A stretch of DNA of 64,000 nt from Datnioides undecimradiatus (lineage: Eukaryota; Chordata; Actinopteri; Lobotiformes; Datnioididae), in assembly GCA_008933995.1 (NCBI GenBank), contig WARS01000007.1, forward strand, positions 3,040,230 through 3,104,229, read 5' to 3'. Shown here piece after piece: positions 44,801 through 54,900 of the stretch (position 1 is its first letter; every line of letters starts with the position of its first letter). Below the pieces are notes generated by a model, which saw only the letters and a program-made list of their open reading frames with translations, made no database searches and was not told the DNA's origin. Position numbers and translations under genes: made by a program.

Positions 44801-47712
44801 CTCAAATTCAGATCAGACAAGGGGATTCCCCCCTCCTCAGAATCTGCCCTATGAGTAATCATCACAAGACACCGGCACAACCCGCCCGCTATCACTTACA
44901 CATCTGCCAAGCTCAGTGGTCAAAATTACAGCTGAGCAGGGTGGGATTTCACTCAAACTCTAGCTGCGGTCTGTCCTCTGTCAGGCTTTCCCTCTGTCCC
45001 CGCACATTCAGCTATCTTTCTCTGCATCTCTGTGCTGTCCCTCTCTGTGCAGCTAGGCGGGGCAACAAGGGCAAATATAGACTGCTGTTACATCACGAGC
45101 AGATAGCTGGCATTTCTGCCCTACCAGCGATGTCCGTCATCAGATAACAGGCACAAAAATACATGCACATAGTGTGTGTATAGCCACAGAGGCCAATATC
45201 CTTATTACAGACCTGACTTTTATGCAATATAATATTATTAGTGGTGTAAGCAAACCATTTAGGGAATGACTGGCTTTAAAGACAGACTGGGTCATGTTAA
45301 GTTGGAGAAAACAGCTGATGAGGTTCTTTTCCAAAGCTCCCCCAGATGCTTTGACTAATGTGAAAGAGAATCAGTGTTTTAGTTGATCTTAGTTTGATGG
45401 AGGTTCTTGTGTGGAAAAATATTATAATTAAACTAAAAAACAAAATAGCAGTTTATAACTGATGGCGTAAAAGGGAGCAGTATCTCTGCGGTGAAGGGAT
45501 ATGTGGTGGTAAATGAGTGTCTATTTAAATACCCATCATTTAATCAGGTCATTTATTATGGCTTGGGTTCTTGGGACAGCAGCAAACTGAGGTGCTTTTG
45601 TTCAGTTTGACATAGACTACATTCAAAGAGCTGTGGATAGCTTCGTTTTTGAATGAACCACTTGATAGAGAAGCCCGCTCACATGTTCTTGACTGCGCAT
45701 GTATTTATGGGCTCGATGTGTATCTTTAACATTGGGTGTACGCTCATCCATGCTGCCGTACCTTGAAGCAGGAGGCCCTGTAGAGGAGCTGCACCACGTG
45801 GCCTATGCTGGTTTTGGAGGCCTGGGGGAACCGAGCCTCAAGCTTTTGGACTACAAACAAAACCAGCACCTTTCTGGACAGAGCTGAGCCGTCCTCCAGG
45901 GCCAGTAAAACAAGCTTCAGTGCATCCTCTTGCATAGCTGGTTACAGGTTACAGTGGCATGTAACAGTACAGAGAAGAAAAAGGAGTAAGACAGAGTGAG
46001 AGAAATACAGAGATATTGGAGAGAGTCAGAAAGACATATTCAGCCATATAAATAAAGAGAAGAGTATGCATTTGCATGTAAACACTGCAAATAATACATG
46101 CAACATTATACTCAGAAATACTAAACAACAGACAAATCTATTTGCAATTCTTTGAGGCTCTAAGAACCAGGTGTCCTCAGACTTTTTAATGAACTCATTC
46201 TGTGATCACGCTGAGAAACAGTTTCCCAGTCAGAATCTGCCCTATGAGTAATCATCACAGGACACCGGGTACCATCACCAGCATCGCTTTGATGAGGCAA
46301 TCAGGAGCACACATCCAACAGTCTTACAGCATCAGGTAAGCTCCTTTTAAAATTCATACCGCCTCAAAGAGTTCACAAAGTATTCACCACCTTTAAAAGT
46401 TAAATGTTTGTTGGTGACACTTACAAGAAAAGATGCAAAACTAATCCAAAGTGTCAAAATGTTTAAGTGTCACTTTCATCTACAAGACAATGACGGGTCT
46501 GAACACCCACCTGGTCCCAGAAACTGGCAACCCCGTGCCCTCACCGCCGCCCAGAGGTTGGCAGAGAGCTGCTGGGGGTTCTGGTGCTGCAGGATGAGCT
46601 CAGTGACGGTTCGCTCCCCAAGCGAGCGGCCTGCTCGCACTGCCCTCACGCGACCCTCCTCCTCCACCAGCTGGCAGTTCACTAAGGTCACCAGCTTCCT
46701 CTGCATCGGCCGACTGAGCACGCTCGGGCTCAGAGTCGCCACACCTGCAAAAGGTAACAGCTCAGTGGTGGAACAGTGTATCTGTGCATCTTCAACACAT
46801 CAAGAGCATTTACTTTAGTTATCAGTCATGTTTTAGTGTCATTCAGCTTGTTATAATGAGCAGTGTAGGTGGATTTAAAGGCCTCATCTCTAACAAGCTT
46901 CAATGCTTGTTAGAGCACCAGACTTGAGGATGTGTAAATGTTCCAAATGATCTAATTTGCCACAGAGAACAAATGCTACCACAGCACTCTCTCCCAGAAC
47001 TGGCTGAACAAAAAAAGGAAGCTATTGGTCGATTTCAGAGCCCTTCATCTTTCTTGCCCGGTTACGCAGAGAACTGAATTTTCCCTCAGTACAATAAAAG
47101 TACAGCAGCTTTCAGGCGTCATTAGAAGTGTGACAAGCAGGACTGCCAAGTTGCACAGAGCACAGGCAGCTCGAAAGCAGCCCCCGCACATTTAGGACCA
47201 AGAGCTTGATTCTCTTTAGCAAATGTACACAGACAAAATTTACCACCAAAAACACTTGTATGGTCGTTCGTACACTAACCTTTTGCTCCGCTGATCGGTT
47301 TTAGGTAGAGAGCCAGCTCTTCCACGCACACCCTGCAGACCTCGTAGTTCTCAACATCTGCTGCACTGTTCAGGCTCACGGGCTGCACATCTGGCACCTA
47401 AGAGACACACACCATGAGCACACACAAACACACGAAGACACAGAAACACGGAACAAGGAGGCTTGTTTCTTCCCGACTCACCTGAGCTCCAACCAGCTGC
47501 AGCAGGGCACAGTTAACCGGCAGCAGGTCGATGTCGGTGCTGATGGGCGTCTGATCAAAGGGGCAGGCCTTGCGGTGCAGTTTGTGTAGGCAGGTCTTAC
47601 ACACCGTGTGGGAGCAGCCCAGGCTGATGGGCTGGTGGCCGCTGCTGTCAAACTCATTGTAGCAGATGGGACAGGACAGGAACTCTGTCCACTGGGCTGC
47701 CTGCACTGGCAT
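35259..47712 (-). CDS. rc3h2: rc3h2, Roquin-2 RING-type E3 ligase and RNA-binding protein (19 coding exons)
   Basis: Roquin-2 binds stem-loop decay elements in mRNA 3' UTRs, recruits CCR4-NOT deadenylase and represses immune and developmental transcripts. Coding exons: 47482-47712, 47280-47397, 46511-46744, 45762-45937, 44218-44418, 43685-43817, 43117-43235, 42111-42223, 41415-41735, 40883-41082, 40466-40776, 40238-40384, 38503-38640, 37453-37617, 37098-37341, 36562-36646, 35841-36048, 35540-35703 and 35259-35406. All phases agree; the sum is 3456 nt, 1151 residues (human about 1190). Seen: RING finger at 14-54 ([24 protein letters not shown]), ROQ/HEPN region about 90-400, CCCH finger near 410-438 with spacing C-X8-C-X5-C-X3-H, then Pro/Ser-rich sequence, conserved [18 protein letters not shown] and a C-terminal acidic patch. 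The start [20 protein letters not shown] matches RC3H2 rather than RC3H1. Confidence 0.97.
35540..35703 (-). CDS. rc3h2: rc3h2 coding exon 18
   Basis: It encodes [20 protein letters not shown] and ends KKMAF before GTGAAT. Little identity to human; placed by phase, splice sites and position. Confidence 0.8.
35841..36048 (-). CDS. rc3h2: rc3h2 coding exon 17
   Basis: It encodes [20 protein letters not shown] and [20 protein letters not shown]. The DRDIELEL motif is shared with human RC3H2. Phase 2 in, phase 0 out. Confidence 0.92.
36562..36646 (-). CDS. rc3h2: rc3h2 coding exon 16
   Basis: It encodes [20 protein letters not shown] and SHSSFLE, matching the human DSRWSSYGNEATSSAHYVER region. 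Phase 1 in, phase 2 out. Confidence 0.9.
37098..37341 (-). CDS. rc3h2: rc3h2 coding exon 15 (conserved [14 protein letters not shown] block)
   Basis: After a Gly/Ser run it encodes [20 protein letters not shown] and [20 protein letters not shown], almost identical to human and the best conserved piece of the C-terminal half. Phase 0 in, phase 1 out. Confidence 0.96.
37453..37617 (-). CDS. rc3h2: rc3h2 coding exon 14
   Basis: It encodes [20 protein letters not shown] and the family signature [12 protein letters not shown]. It ends CSDHS before GTGAGA, phase 0. Confidence 0.92.
38503..38640 (-). CDS. rc3h2: rc3h2 coding exon 13
   Basis: It encodes [20 protein letters not shown], a six-histidine run, and [15 protein letters not shown]. 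It aligns with human RRKPDQWAQYH and PLFSVDF. Phase 0 both ends. Confidence 0.93.
40238..40384 (-). CDS. rc3h2: rc3h2 coding exon 12 (3' end uncertain)
   Basis: It encodes [20 protein letters not shown] and [20 protein letters not shown], conserved with human. Two in-frame donors are possible: AGG before GTAGGTGG (end 40238, preferred because the extra residues look unlike the family) or CAG before GTAACA (end 40160, adding 26 residues). Confidence 0.85.
40466..40776 (-). CDS. rc3h2: rc3h2 coding exon 11 (proline-rich)
   Basis: It encodes [29 protein letters not shown] and [15 protein letters not shown], all recognisable in human RC3H2. The acceptor is a CAGCAG tandem, so the exon may start at 40776 or 40779. 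Confidence 0.93.
40883..41082 (-). CDS. rc3h2: rc3h2 coding exon 10
   Basis: It encodes [20 protein letters not shown], then [20 protein letters not shown] and a Tyr-rich end. It corresponds to the human PPKTPVS region. Phase 2 in, phase 1 out. Confidence 0.92.
41415..41735 (-). CDS. rc3h2: rc3h2 coding exon 9
   Basis: It encodes [20 protein letters not shown] followed by Gly/Ser/Thr/Asn-rich sequence including a [10 protein letters not shown] repeat. Only the first residues match human closely. Phase 2 in and out. Confidence 0.92.
42111..42223 (-). CDS. rc3h2: rc3h2 coding exon 8 (CCCH zinc finger)
   Basis: It encodes [20 protein letters not shown] then [18 protein letters not shown]. The three Cys and one His of the CCCH finger are intact. 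The exon ends two bases into a Lys codon before GTGAGTGA. Confidence 0.97.
43117..43235 (-). CDS. rc3h2: rc3h2 coding exon 7
   Basis: It encodes [20 protein letters not shown] and [19 protein letters not shown], the last helix before the CCCH finger. Phase 1 in, phase 0 out. Confidence 0.95.
43685..43817 (-). CDS. rc3h2: rc3h2 coding exon 6
   Basis: It encodes [20 protein letters not shown] and [20 protein letters not shown], conserved with human. Phase 0 in, phase 1 out. Confidence 0.95.
44218..44418 (-). CDS. rc3h2: rc3h2 coding exon 5 (ROQ core)
   Basis: It encodes [20 protein letters not shown] through to [17 protein letters not shown]. The segment [20 protein letters not shown] is invariant with human. 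Phase 0 both ends. Confidence 0.97.
44781..44873 (-). ncRNA. snord90: Box C/D snoRNA, second SNORD90-type copy, in rc3h2 intron 4
   Basis: The RNA reads GGTGTC, box C (GTGATGA), the same guide, box D' (CTGA), a diverged middle, box D (CTGA), then GGACACC. The terminal stem is six pairs plus a wobble. The 39-base block 44837-44875 (from just outside the 5' stem to just past D') differs from the intron 3 copy at one base, while the part between D' and D is unrelated. So the 18S guide is kept but any second guide is not. The stem, boxes and guide all look functional. Confidence 0.9.
45762..45937 (-). CDS. rc3h2: rc3h2 coding exon 4 (ROQ core)
   Basis: It encodes [20 protein letters not shown] through to [17 protein letters not shown], part of the RNA-binding ROQ core. 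It sits between the two intronic snoRNAs. Confidence 0.97.
46170..46266 (-). ncRNA. snord90: Box C/D snoRNA, SNORD90 type, in rc3h2 intron 3
   Basis: The RNA reads GGTGTCC, box C (GTGATGA), guide ACTCATAGGGCAGATT, box D' (CTGA), a C'-like GTGATCA, box D (CTGA), then GGACACC. The ends form a perfect 7-bp stem. Ten bases before D' (ATAGGGCAGA) complement UCUGCCCUAU of 18S rRNA. By the D+5 rule this directs methylation of the second U of UCUGCC, which fits human Um354, the SNORD90 target. Human SNORD90 also lies in an RC3H2 intron. The 97-nt length is usual for the class, and its 3' end is 232 bases before exon 4. Confidence 0.92.
46511..46744 (-). CDS. rc3h2: rc3h2 coding exon 3 (ROQ region)
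   Basis: It encodes [20 protein letters not shown] and [20 protein letters not shown], ending CQFLGP. Nearly identical to human RC3H2. Phase 1 in and out. Confidence 0.97.
46745..47279 (-). other. rc3h2 intron 2
   Basis: 535 bases; no snoRNA boxes with a closing stem and no repeat recognised. Confidence 0.65.
47280..47397 (-). CDS. rc3h2: rc3h2 coding exon 2
   Basis: It encodes [20 protein letters not shown] and [16 protein letters not shown], the HEPN part before the ROQ core. Phase 0 in, phase 1 out. Confidence 0.95.
47482..47712 (-). CDS. rc3h2: rc3h2 coding exon 1 (RING finger)
   Basis: Residues 1-77 from [20 protein letters not shown] to LLQLVGAQ, followed by GTGAGTC. The cysteine and histidine ligands of the RING are all present. 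A CTCACAG acceptor places the exon's 5' edge at 47810, so about 98 bases of 5' UTR are included. Confidence 0.97.
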
Positions 47713-47810
47713 CCTGCCACCACACCACTGAGGGAGGCGTCGCCGAGCTCAGGGGGAACGCATGTCAGTGGGCCCCGACAACAGCTCCTGCTCGCCAGAG
47801 CCGCCGACGA
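47713..47810 (-). promoter_or_regulatory. rc3h2: rc3h2 5' UTR segment with a four-codon upstream ORF
   Basis: The exon upstream of the start codon begins after CTCACAG at 47811. It holds a complete upstream frame ATG CGT TCC CCC TGA at 47763-47749, 37 bases before the main start. Such short frames commonly lower downstream translation. Confidence 0.7.
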
Positions 47811-50203
47811 CTGTGAGGAACAGGACGTAGTCAGTTTGCAAGTCAGCACAAAGAAACACAACAGTGATTTTGCTATGGCCAGATATACTGCTAAAGACAC
47901 AATGCTGTCACTAAAACTTATTTTATTATGTGCGACTGAGTAATTGTTTCAGCGCTAACCAACAAAATAACTGAGTCTGGATAATCCACCAAATGCAATA
48001 ACATATAACATATTCAGAACCATCGCAGTGCACATGAAATAACAATAACATAACTTCTCCCGTAACTCTAGCAACACCGGAAAAGACAAAAAAATGCATA
48101 TCAGATCCAAACAATAGAAGAGTGTAATGTTAGAATTTGTGTTTTATCAACTACACCTACATCAGAAAACATCAGTAATTTAATAGGAACAGAAGCATTA
48201 TAAGACTGAACAGATAATAATACAGTTTGCTGTGTTTTAGATGTGCATGGTGTCGAGCAAATGGGGGAGCTCTGTCGAGTGAAATAAGCATTTTAGACAA
48301 GCACACCAGCAATCTTGCCATAAAAGTCATAAATCTGTTTTATCTAATGTGGGCAATAAAAGTGCTCTCTCCCTCTCTAGTTGCCAAATTCTCAACGCAC
48401 ATTACATTAAATGGTGGCCCATAAAGAACAGTGTTTGAACAGCTATGAGTCCTTATTTCACTCTTCTCATTACAAACACTGGACGGGCCATTATTTAAAT
48501 AACATCATAAAAGATTCAAAATGTGTTTTGTAAAATACAGTTTGGAATCAGTATGAAATGAGCAGAAATAGCTGTAGAAAGTAGAAGAAGTAACAGACAG
48601 AGAGGACAGCTGTCTCTTTAACAAGGTTCAGTATTAATCTGAGAGCAAGGCCAGTCACATATGAACCACCCTGGCCTCCACTTTGCTCTGTAAGACAAGC
48701 CTCGTCTTGTCTAATGAGGGCTGAGTTGACGCCGAATCACAGTAATACTGAAGAATGAGCAAATCAGTCCACAGACGCATGATAAACACAGACAGTTTCC
48801 ACAGGTTGACACAGATAAAGCTGAATAGTAGCGGCATCCTGTTTCTGGGAAAGTGTCTGTCTAAATCAAATGTTCCAAAACATCTTATGAGCGGGACGCA
48901 GCGTTACAAAACGAAGCAGACAAGTTGATAAGAACAGATGACGCTCATTACTGCAGGATAAACAATTATTCTCTTTGTTTTCTGCAGCAATTCATTTTAC
49001 TTTTACTTTGCTGAAAAATAATGTTGAATCTGAAATAACATCCATTATTCAGAAAGGCATCATAAGGTGAAGGTGAATTTGATCATGAGGGAGGAGAGAT
49101 TCAAGCCTCTGCTCTCCAAAACCTCCGCCGCACAGACACGATGCAGATTTGGGATGCACATCAGTATCGTCTTAACGAACCACACCACTGCCGCACACTG
49201 TTAACAAACTTTGTCTATATGACCTGGGGGAGCGAGCGCTGACTGGCGAGGTGAGGCGGAGAGTAGGGTACAACATAGATGGAGCCAGGTAGATGATCAG
49301 ATCTGAAACTGACCCCCTTTCTGAACTTCAAACCTTAAATCAGATGTTACTCTTCTTACATAACAGTAAAGTACAATAGCTTACTTTGTTGCTCCCTTTA
49401 TGGCTGCGTTTATGCTATTCACTCCATCAATTCCCTTAACCAAAAACATAAAATACATGCAAACATAAAAAAAAACACCCCACAATCCTCCTGATTCTAT
49501 TATGCAAAGTATTTTGGACACAGCGTGCAGACAGCCAGCACCTGTTGCTTTGAGTCTCTCACATCTGTTCAAACTGCTCACCGAAGTAACAGCTGGTCCT
49601 CCTCACAGAGCAGGTGGCATAAAAACTGAAAAATCCGTTCACATGGGTTTAGAGATACAGTAAAACTCCCTGCATACACAGACAGGAAGTAAAAATAGAG
49701 AATAAAGGAGATTAGAGGGGACAAAGCACGTGTTAACTGACGACACCGGCTCTGGAAATATGCTGCAATCAGTGCGTGTGTGTGACTCTGAGAGCCTGTG
49801 CAGCATGCTTAAACTGCATGTGGACAGAAAAATGTATTTTATTTGCCTATAAACACTGTATTGTATCTGTGTCCCGTGACAAAACTATACAACTGACTCC
49901 ACGTCTGGAAAAACAACACCTACTGAGAGACAAAGAAAGACTTTTCTACAAATTATCTGAGCTTAAAAACGACATTTTACGAAAAATATATCGAATTTCT
50001 TTCCAATACGAACTCGCCAGCACAGGAAGTAGACTGGGAAGAGAATAAGAACAGAATAACAATGCCTAACGCACAAGTTACGTCACACATTCAACAAATA
50101 TACCGAAAAAAACCCACCATTCACAAAAAATACATTAAATTTATTTCGTGTATCCTATGATATATATGGCGACGTGCCAGTCTTAATGCCAGTCATACGC
50201 ACC
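47811..50203 (-). other. rc3h2 5' intron
   Basis: No coding exon recognised. A donor-like TACTTCG then GTGAGCAG near 49582 on the minus strand could belong to an alternative non-coding exon. Confidence 0.45.
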
Positions 50204-50330
50204 TGCCCAAACGGCCTCAGCGCGCGGTGCCCGCGGTGCCTCCTTGGCCGCGTGGCCAGCTCCGCTCTCTCCTCGCGCGTCATATTTCCTTCCGCGAGGA
50301 GCCCAAATATAACACAGATTACGACTATTG
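50204..50330 (-). promoter_or_regulatory. rc3h2: Likely rc3h2 non-coding first exon and CpG-rich promoter
   Basis: The minus strand reads TTTGGGCAG then GTGCGTATG at 50203/50202, a good donor, at the edge of a dense CG block (GCGCGCGGTGCCCGCGG). This would join to the acceptor at 47811 across a 2.4 kb intron. The transcription start is not defined. Confidence 0.55.
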
Positions 50331-52316
50331 TAGCCTACAAGCTGCTGAACCACCGTCTGAGGAAGAGTGAGGCAACGCTCATGTGATGAAACGGGCTCGG
50401 GGGAAGTTTGGAGACGACGGAGGAGGGGAGTTTTATCCAGGAGCGTGAGCCTGGATAAAACTCTCTTTCTGTGTGTATGCCCGCGGATTAGGGAGTGGTG
50501 CAAACTCTGGGGGCAACTGTTAACCGTTACTCACTGGCTGTAGTCACGTTGACAGCCACCTGTTCCTGCTCTGAGCAACTGCTACATCCTGTTTTTACAG
50601 AGTCCTTGGCTACATACAACAAGTCTGCCCTGCCTGTCTGTGCGTGTACAGAAAGAAGTCCTGCAGATACGGCTGGAAACAAGTCTGTGCACTGTCACAC
50701 CATTAGATTAATGATATGCATGAGTACCTCATAGCACATGGGGAGGCTACAACACCACGATGTGCACAAGACTTCAATTACTTGCCTGAATGGATCACTA
50801 CTCATGTATGTATGCAAGCAGACCACATGCACACACACAAAAAGCCCCACAGTCATGAATCTTGTGACAGGGAGAAGTGGGTGTGTTGTATTATTACAGG
50901 AGACTTCAGCTTCCTCATCTCTCACCGATTACTCTGAAACAAGGAAACTGACCTATGAGCTCTGCTTTCTACTCAGACTCAGACTCGATTGTCCCTGACA
51001 TTCACCTCGGGTGCTCTGTAGTGTAGGAAAAGATAGAAGTTGTGCCATTTTCAACAAACCCCAAGCTTCTGAAAAGATGCAGCACGTGGAGCGCGCAATT
51101 TGAAAAGTAAAATATCTCTAAAATTGCTAAAAGAACTATAAACAGCGATTTGCTGTAGTGGACTGTGAAGCCACCCACTCTACTGAGCGGAGGATGAGAA
51201 GTACATTGCGTCTTTACAGCCAACAGTTGGCGAGCTATCATCTGGCTCAGGACAGTGAGTCCTCACTTGGCCCCCCTCCGTGTGGGGGAGGGCATCTGGA
51301 GTTTCCTTTGGCATGTCTCAGAGAGAGAGAGACAGAAAGAGAAAGACAAAGATTGTTTTGAGAGATTGTCTTTCAGAACGCTGAGGTAAAACATTTTTAC
51401 AATATGACGACATTCTCCTCACCTTTCAGACGGCTTTGTTAGATCCAGACTTTGGTTTAAGCTTAGCACGAGATTTACTATTCGGTTGAAGTTAGGTTAA
51501 GTTAAGGGTAAAGGTTGACGGTCTCACATTGCCAGATCTTGTCAACATGTCTGAGCCATGCCGGTGAAAGGTCAGGAGGAAGACAGCAGGTAGATTCATC
51601 CTGGTACCGCTGGGAAATAAACAGTGTTTGGCTTTTTAAAACCATGTTTGTGACTTGTCATGCAAGTGAAAGGGAGAGTACAAGGAAGCACACTACAGCT
51701 ATCAGCCAATAGGAGGTTGATCCATGTTGTACACACCCTCATGTAGGGAGTAGGTTATGGTTGGAGTAAGAGCTAAGGTTTGGCGTGCAGATATGGTGGA
51801 CTGATGAAGCTGTTATGGCGTCGTAACACATTCGTGTGTTTGTACATTGCTCTTTCTGTGTGTCCTATCCCATAATAGTGTTGTGCCATGACATTTAACA
51901 GCCACTTTGCAACTCCAGCTTGGGTATTTCTGTAGGCCCTGTGGAGTAACTTGGCACGGTTACCTCTATTGCACCCCAGCATCTGTAGAGAGACACATCA
52001 GGGACAGCATGTGTGTAAGGAAGGTGACTAATGGGCCTGTGTAAGTGTGAAAGCGGAGGGTTTAGGTTTTAAGCCAGTTTCAAACAGTGCGCGGTTCATA
52101 CGAAACGAGAAACTTACTAAGATGTTATGATGTGTTTGACAACAGACAGCAGAGATTAGCTCTAACAGCTGTGAGTTCGGCTCCTGCAACGTCCCAGAGA
52201 CAATTCTGACACGAGGATGTGTGTCGTACGTCACCCCCGCGCTCCCCCTCTGTGTTTCCTGCCAATCTCAACTACTGACTCTCAAATAAAGGAAAAGAAA
52301 AAACATCTTCAAGTGA

Positions 52317-52365
<49 letters not shown>

Positions 52366-52448
52366 CTCCACAGAGCATGAGTTTGACATGAAGAAGAAGA
52401 ATCTGGAGTAATATGAGTGACCCTAGAATTAGAACATTCCCTATAGCG

Positions 52449-52489
<41 letters not shown>

Positions 52490-54709
52490 ATGCACATGTG
52501 AGCCTGCGTGTTAGATGTCACCGGTTTAGTAAACCACCTAGTGTTTTCACCAGATATAAACATTTATGTGATTGTGATTATTCATAAACCTCCTGAAAAC
52601 GAACATCTACAACTAAAAACGTGAATCGGCCCACGGCTTATATGTGATCAGTCGTGTACTGTAGTCTGAAATGTTACTGATGCAGTTACTCATCTGGAGA
52701 AACATGTGCTTCATGTGCTTCACACACACACGCTTTTTTTTTTAAGGCACCTGTTTTTCAAAAAGTTCAAATATTTCTCATGACTCACTTTTTTCAATTT
52801 CATAAATGTGATGATGACCTTTTCAGTTCCTCCCCAAATATGTCTCGCCCGCCACCACGCAGCCCACCTCTACAACATGAACGAAGACAAGAATTTTACC
52901 GTGAACTAAAGAGAGTCGGCTTGGTGACAACGTGGTGGCTACAGCACAATAAGACTGAAACCAAACACAAACCATAATGCTGAATAAAAACTGAGATACT
53001 GTACTGCATCAGTTTAAAGCCAAATAAGAAAGGAAGAGTATAAACTTAGCCAGAGTTAAACACTGGTGTTTATATCAGCAACAATGCTCCAGCTTTAGCA
53101 GTTTTGGAAGCAGCACCTGTCGACTGCGAAGTGAACACAATGCTTGTAACCATGGCAAACAGGTAAATGACAAAGAGAAAGTTAAACTTTAACTTTAACT
53201 GAGGACTGATGACGCTCGTTAATCTTTTGAAAGACTCAACGGGGACGCAAACCCAAGTTTCTGTTGCTTCGGAGCACACTTTGCAGCCTGCGATGACAAT
53301 GGGCGTGAAATCACATCGTATGCTTGCAACATCATCTTGCATTTTGAATTTTGTTGTTTTATGGCAACGCCACATAACAAAGGAGCTAGATTAGCTGGTT
53401 CTTCTGTAATATTCGAAAATGTTTCATTCCATAATTTATCACAGGATTACTACAGTTTTTCCACCATGCCTGCTCGCTTGTTTTTGAGTGTGCTGTGGGG
53501 GTATGTGGGTCTCTGTGATTATTTATTCATTATGCCTGTCATCACAGTGTGTGGGGGTAGTTTCTAGATGGGAGGCAGGGCAACCATACAGCTCACGGGC
53601 TGCATTATACAGCACATAATAGTATAGGCCTACTTTACTGCCCCTGTGAGATGTGTCTGCAGCATCAGGAGTAACCCGGAGTTATGCAATCTTTGTGAAC
53701 CATCAGGTTGTTGCAGCCACGGATAATAATGTTTGAATATCCGGTTGCTTCCAGTTGCAAATCAGCAGGTTATAGAGTAACCTCCAACATGACAGGCTGC
53801 TGAACACTTAAACTTTACGATGACGGCGCTGCCTTTCAGACTGATAGCTCCTGTAAATGTTATTCAACACTTCAACTTGGAAACTGCTGTGCTGTGGCTC
53901 AGGAGTCACACTGAGAGCAAAAGTGATGCTGCATGGTAAATTTCACATTTGTGCACATTTCCAGGATCATGCACGGGAGCTAACGTTAACCAGTCTCCTC
54001 CATTGCAGCGACCTACAGTTTCATGTTGCTTTACAGCATTCGGTGACTGCCACAACTCTTTCTAGAAAACCTTGTTTTGCATTCGTAGCTGGCTCTGAGC
54101 TACGGGCCCATATTTTCAATACAAGCAGCCTTTTTGGAATACTCCACCAGCACCAGTTGCAGAAATTGATGATGAGCTAGGAGCCGAGTAGTTCCAGGTC
54201 TAATGAATTTCTGTTATCTGTAGCTGCTTGAGAGATCCATAATATTCAGACGTTTCAGATGAGGGGAATAATAACAAGAACATATATTCCTAATCTGGGA
54301 TCAAAATGTCAAAGGCTTTCTACAAAATCTCGATCTGATGAGCAGGCGAAAGTAGCGCGCACCTCTGGATAAGTCACTTACCTCACGCACTACACCAGAG
54401 CACCAGAATAAACATATTCATCCACAGAAGCGCATCAGAATAATGAAAAAAAGCTTCATCAGTCGCACCGCAGCGGGCTGCACACGGGGAGTCTTCGTGA
54501 TGCGGGAGCGATCTGGCGCTGCATTTCAGAGCATTAGAGACAGGTCCCCTGGTCCAGTTTTGATCTTCTGCCCCCCCTTTCAGACAGCATATGACGGGAA
54601 CGTTCGCTCAGGTAGAGCCACACGCTCTGGGCTTGACAAACCAGGGCTGAGAGGAGATGGTGGTATCGCTCCGCCGGTGATGGTGCCTGAACTGCGCCTC
54701 AGACTCACC
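50331..54709. other. Region upstream of the main rc3h2 promoter
   Basis: No recognisable protein. CA (52318-52362) and GT (52446-52493) microsatellites lie close together in opposite orientation, so the strand could fold back on itself. Confidence 0.55.
52318..52493. repeat. Facing CA and GT microsatellites
   Basis: A CA run (52318-52362) and a GT run (52446-52493) are separated by about 83 bases. CA and GT on one strand are complementary, so this is a large imperfect inverted repeat. Confidence 0.9.
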
Positions 54710-54900
54710 ACCGGACTGCACGGGGGAGAGAGCCGCTGCACCGCTACGCATCGCGCGTACTCCGCCCGAGACGCGGTTTAGTTAACCGTCGGACGGTTGA
54801 ACGAAAAATGCTTGTGCGTAATTATCGGAGGAGTGGAGCGGGGGGGCACTATTTTAATGTTGTGAGCAAGGATAAAAAGATGTAAAGGGGCAAGCCGGAA
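54710..54900 (-). promoter_or_regulatory. CG-rich block with a strong minus-strand donor; possible distal rc3h2 first exon
   Basis: The minus strand reads GTCCGGTG then GTGAGTCTG (last exon base 54709), a near-perfect 5' splice site at the edge of a CG-rich block. A 15-base inverted repeat AACCGTCGGACGGTT lies just upstream at 54784-54798. rc3h2 is the nearest downstream gene on this strand. A plus-strand promoter is equally possible. Confidence 0.35.

Noticed and set aside
54443-54781. 112-codon plus-strand open frame
   Set aside because: Arg/Gly-rich translation of a CG-rich block, where stops are rare; no family recognised. The region is better read as a promoter.
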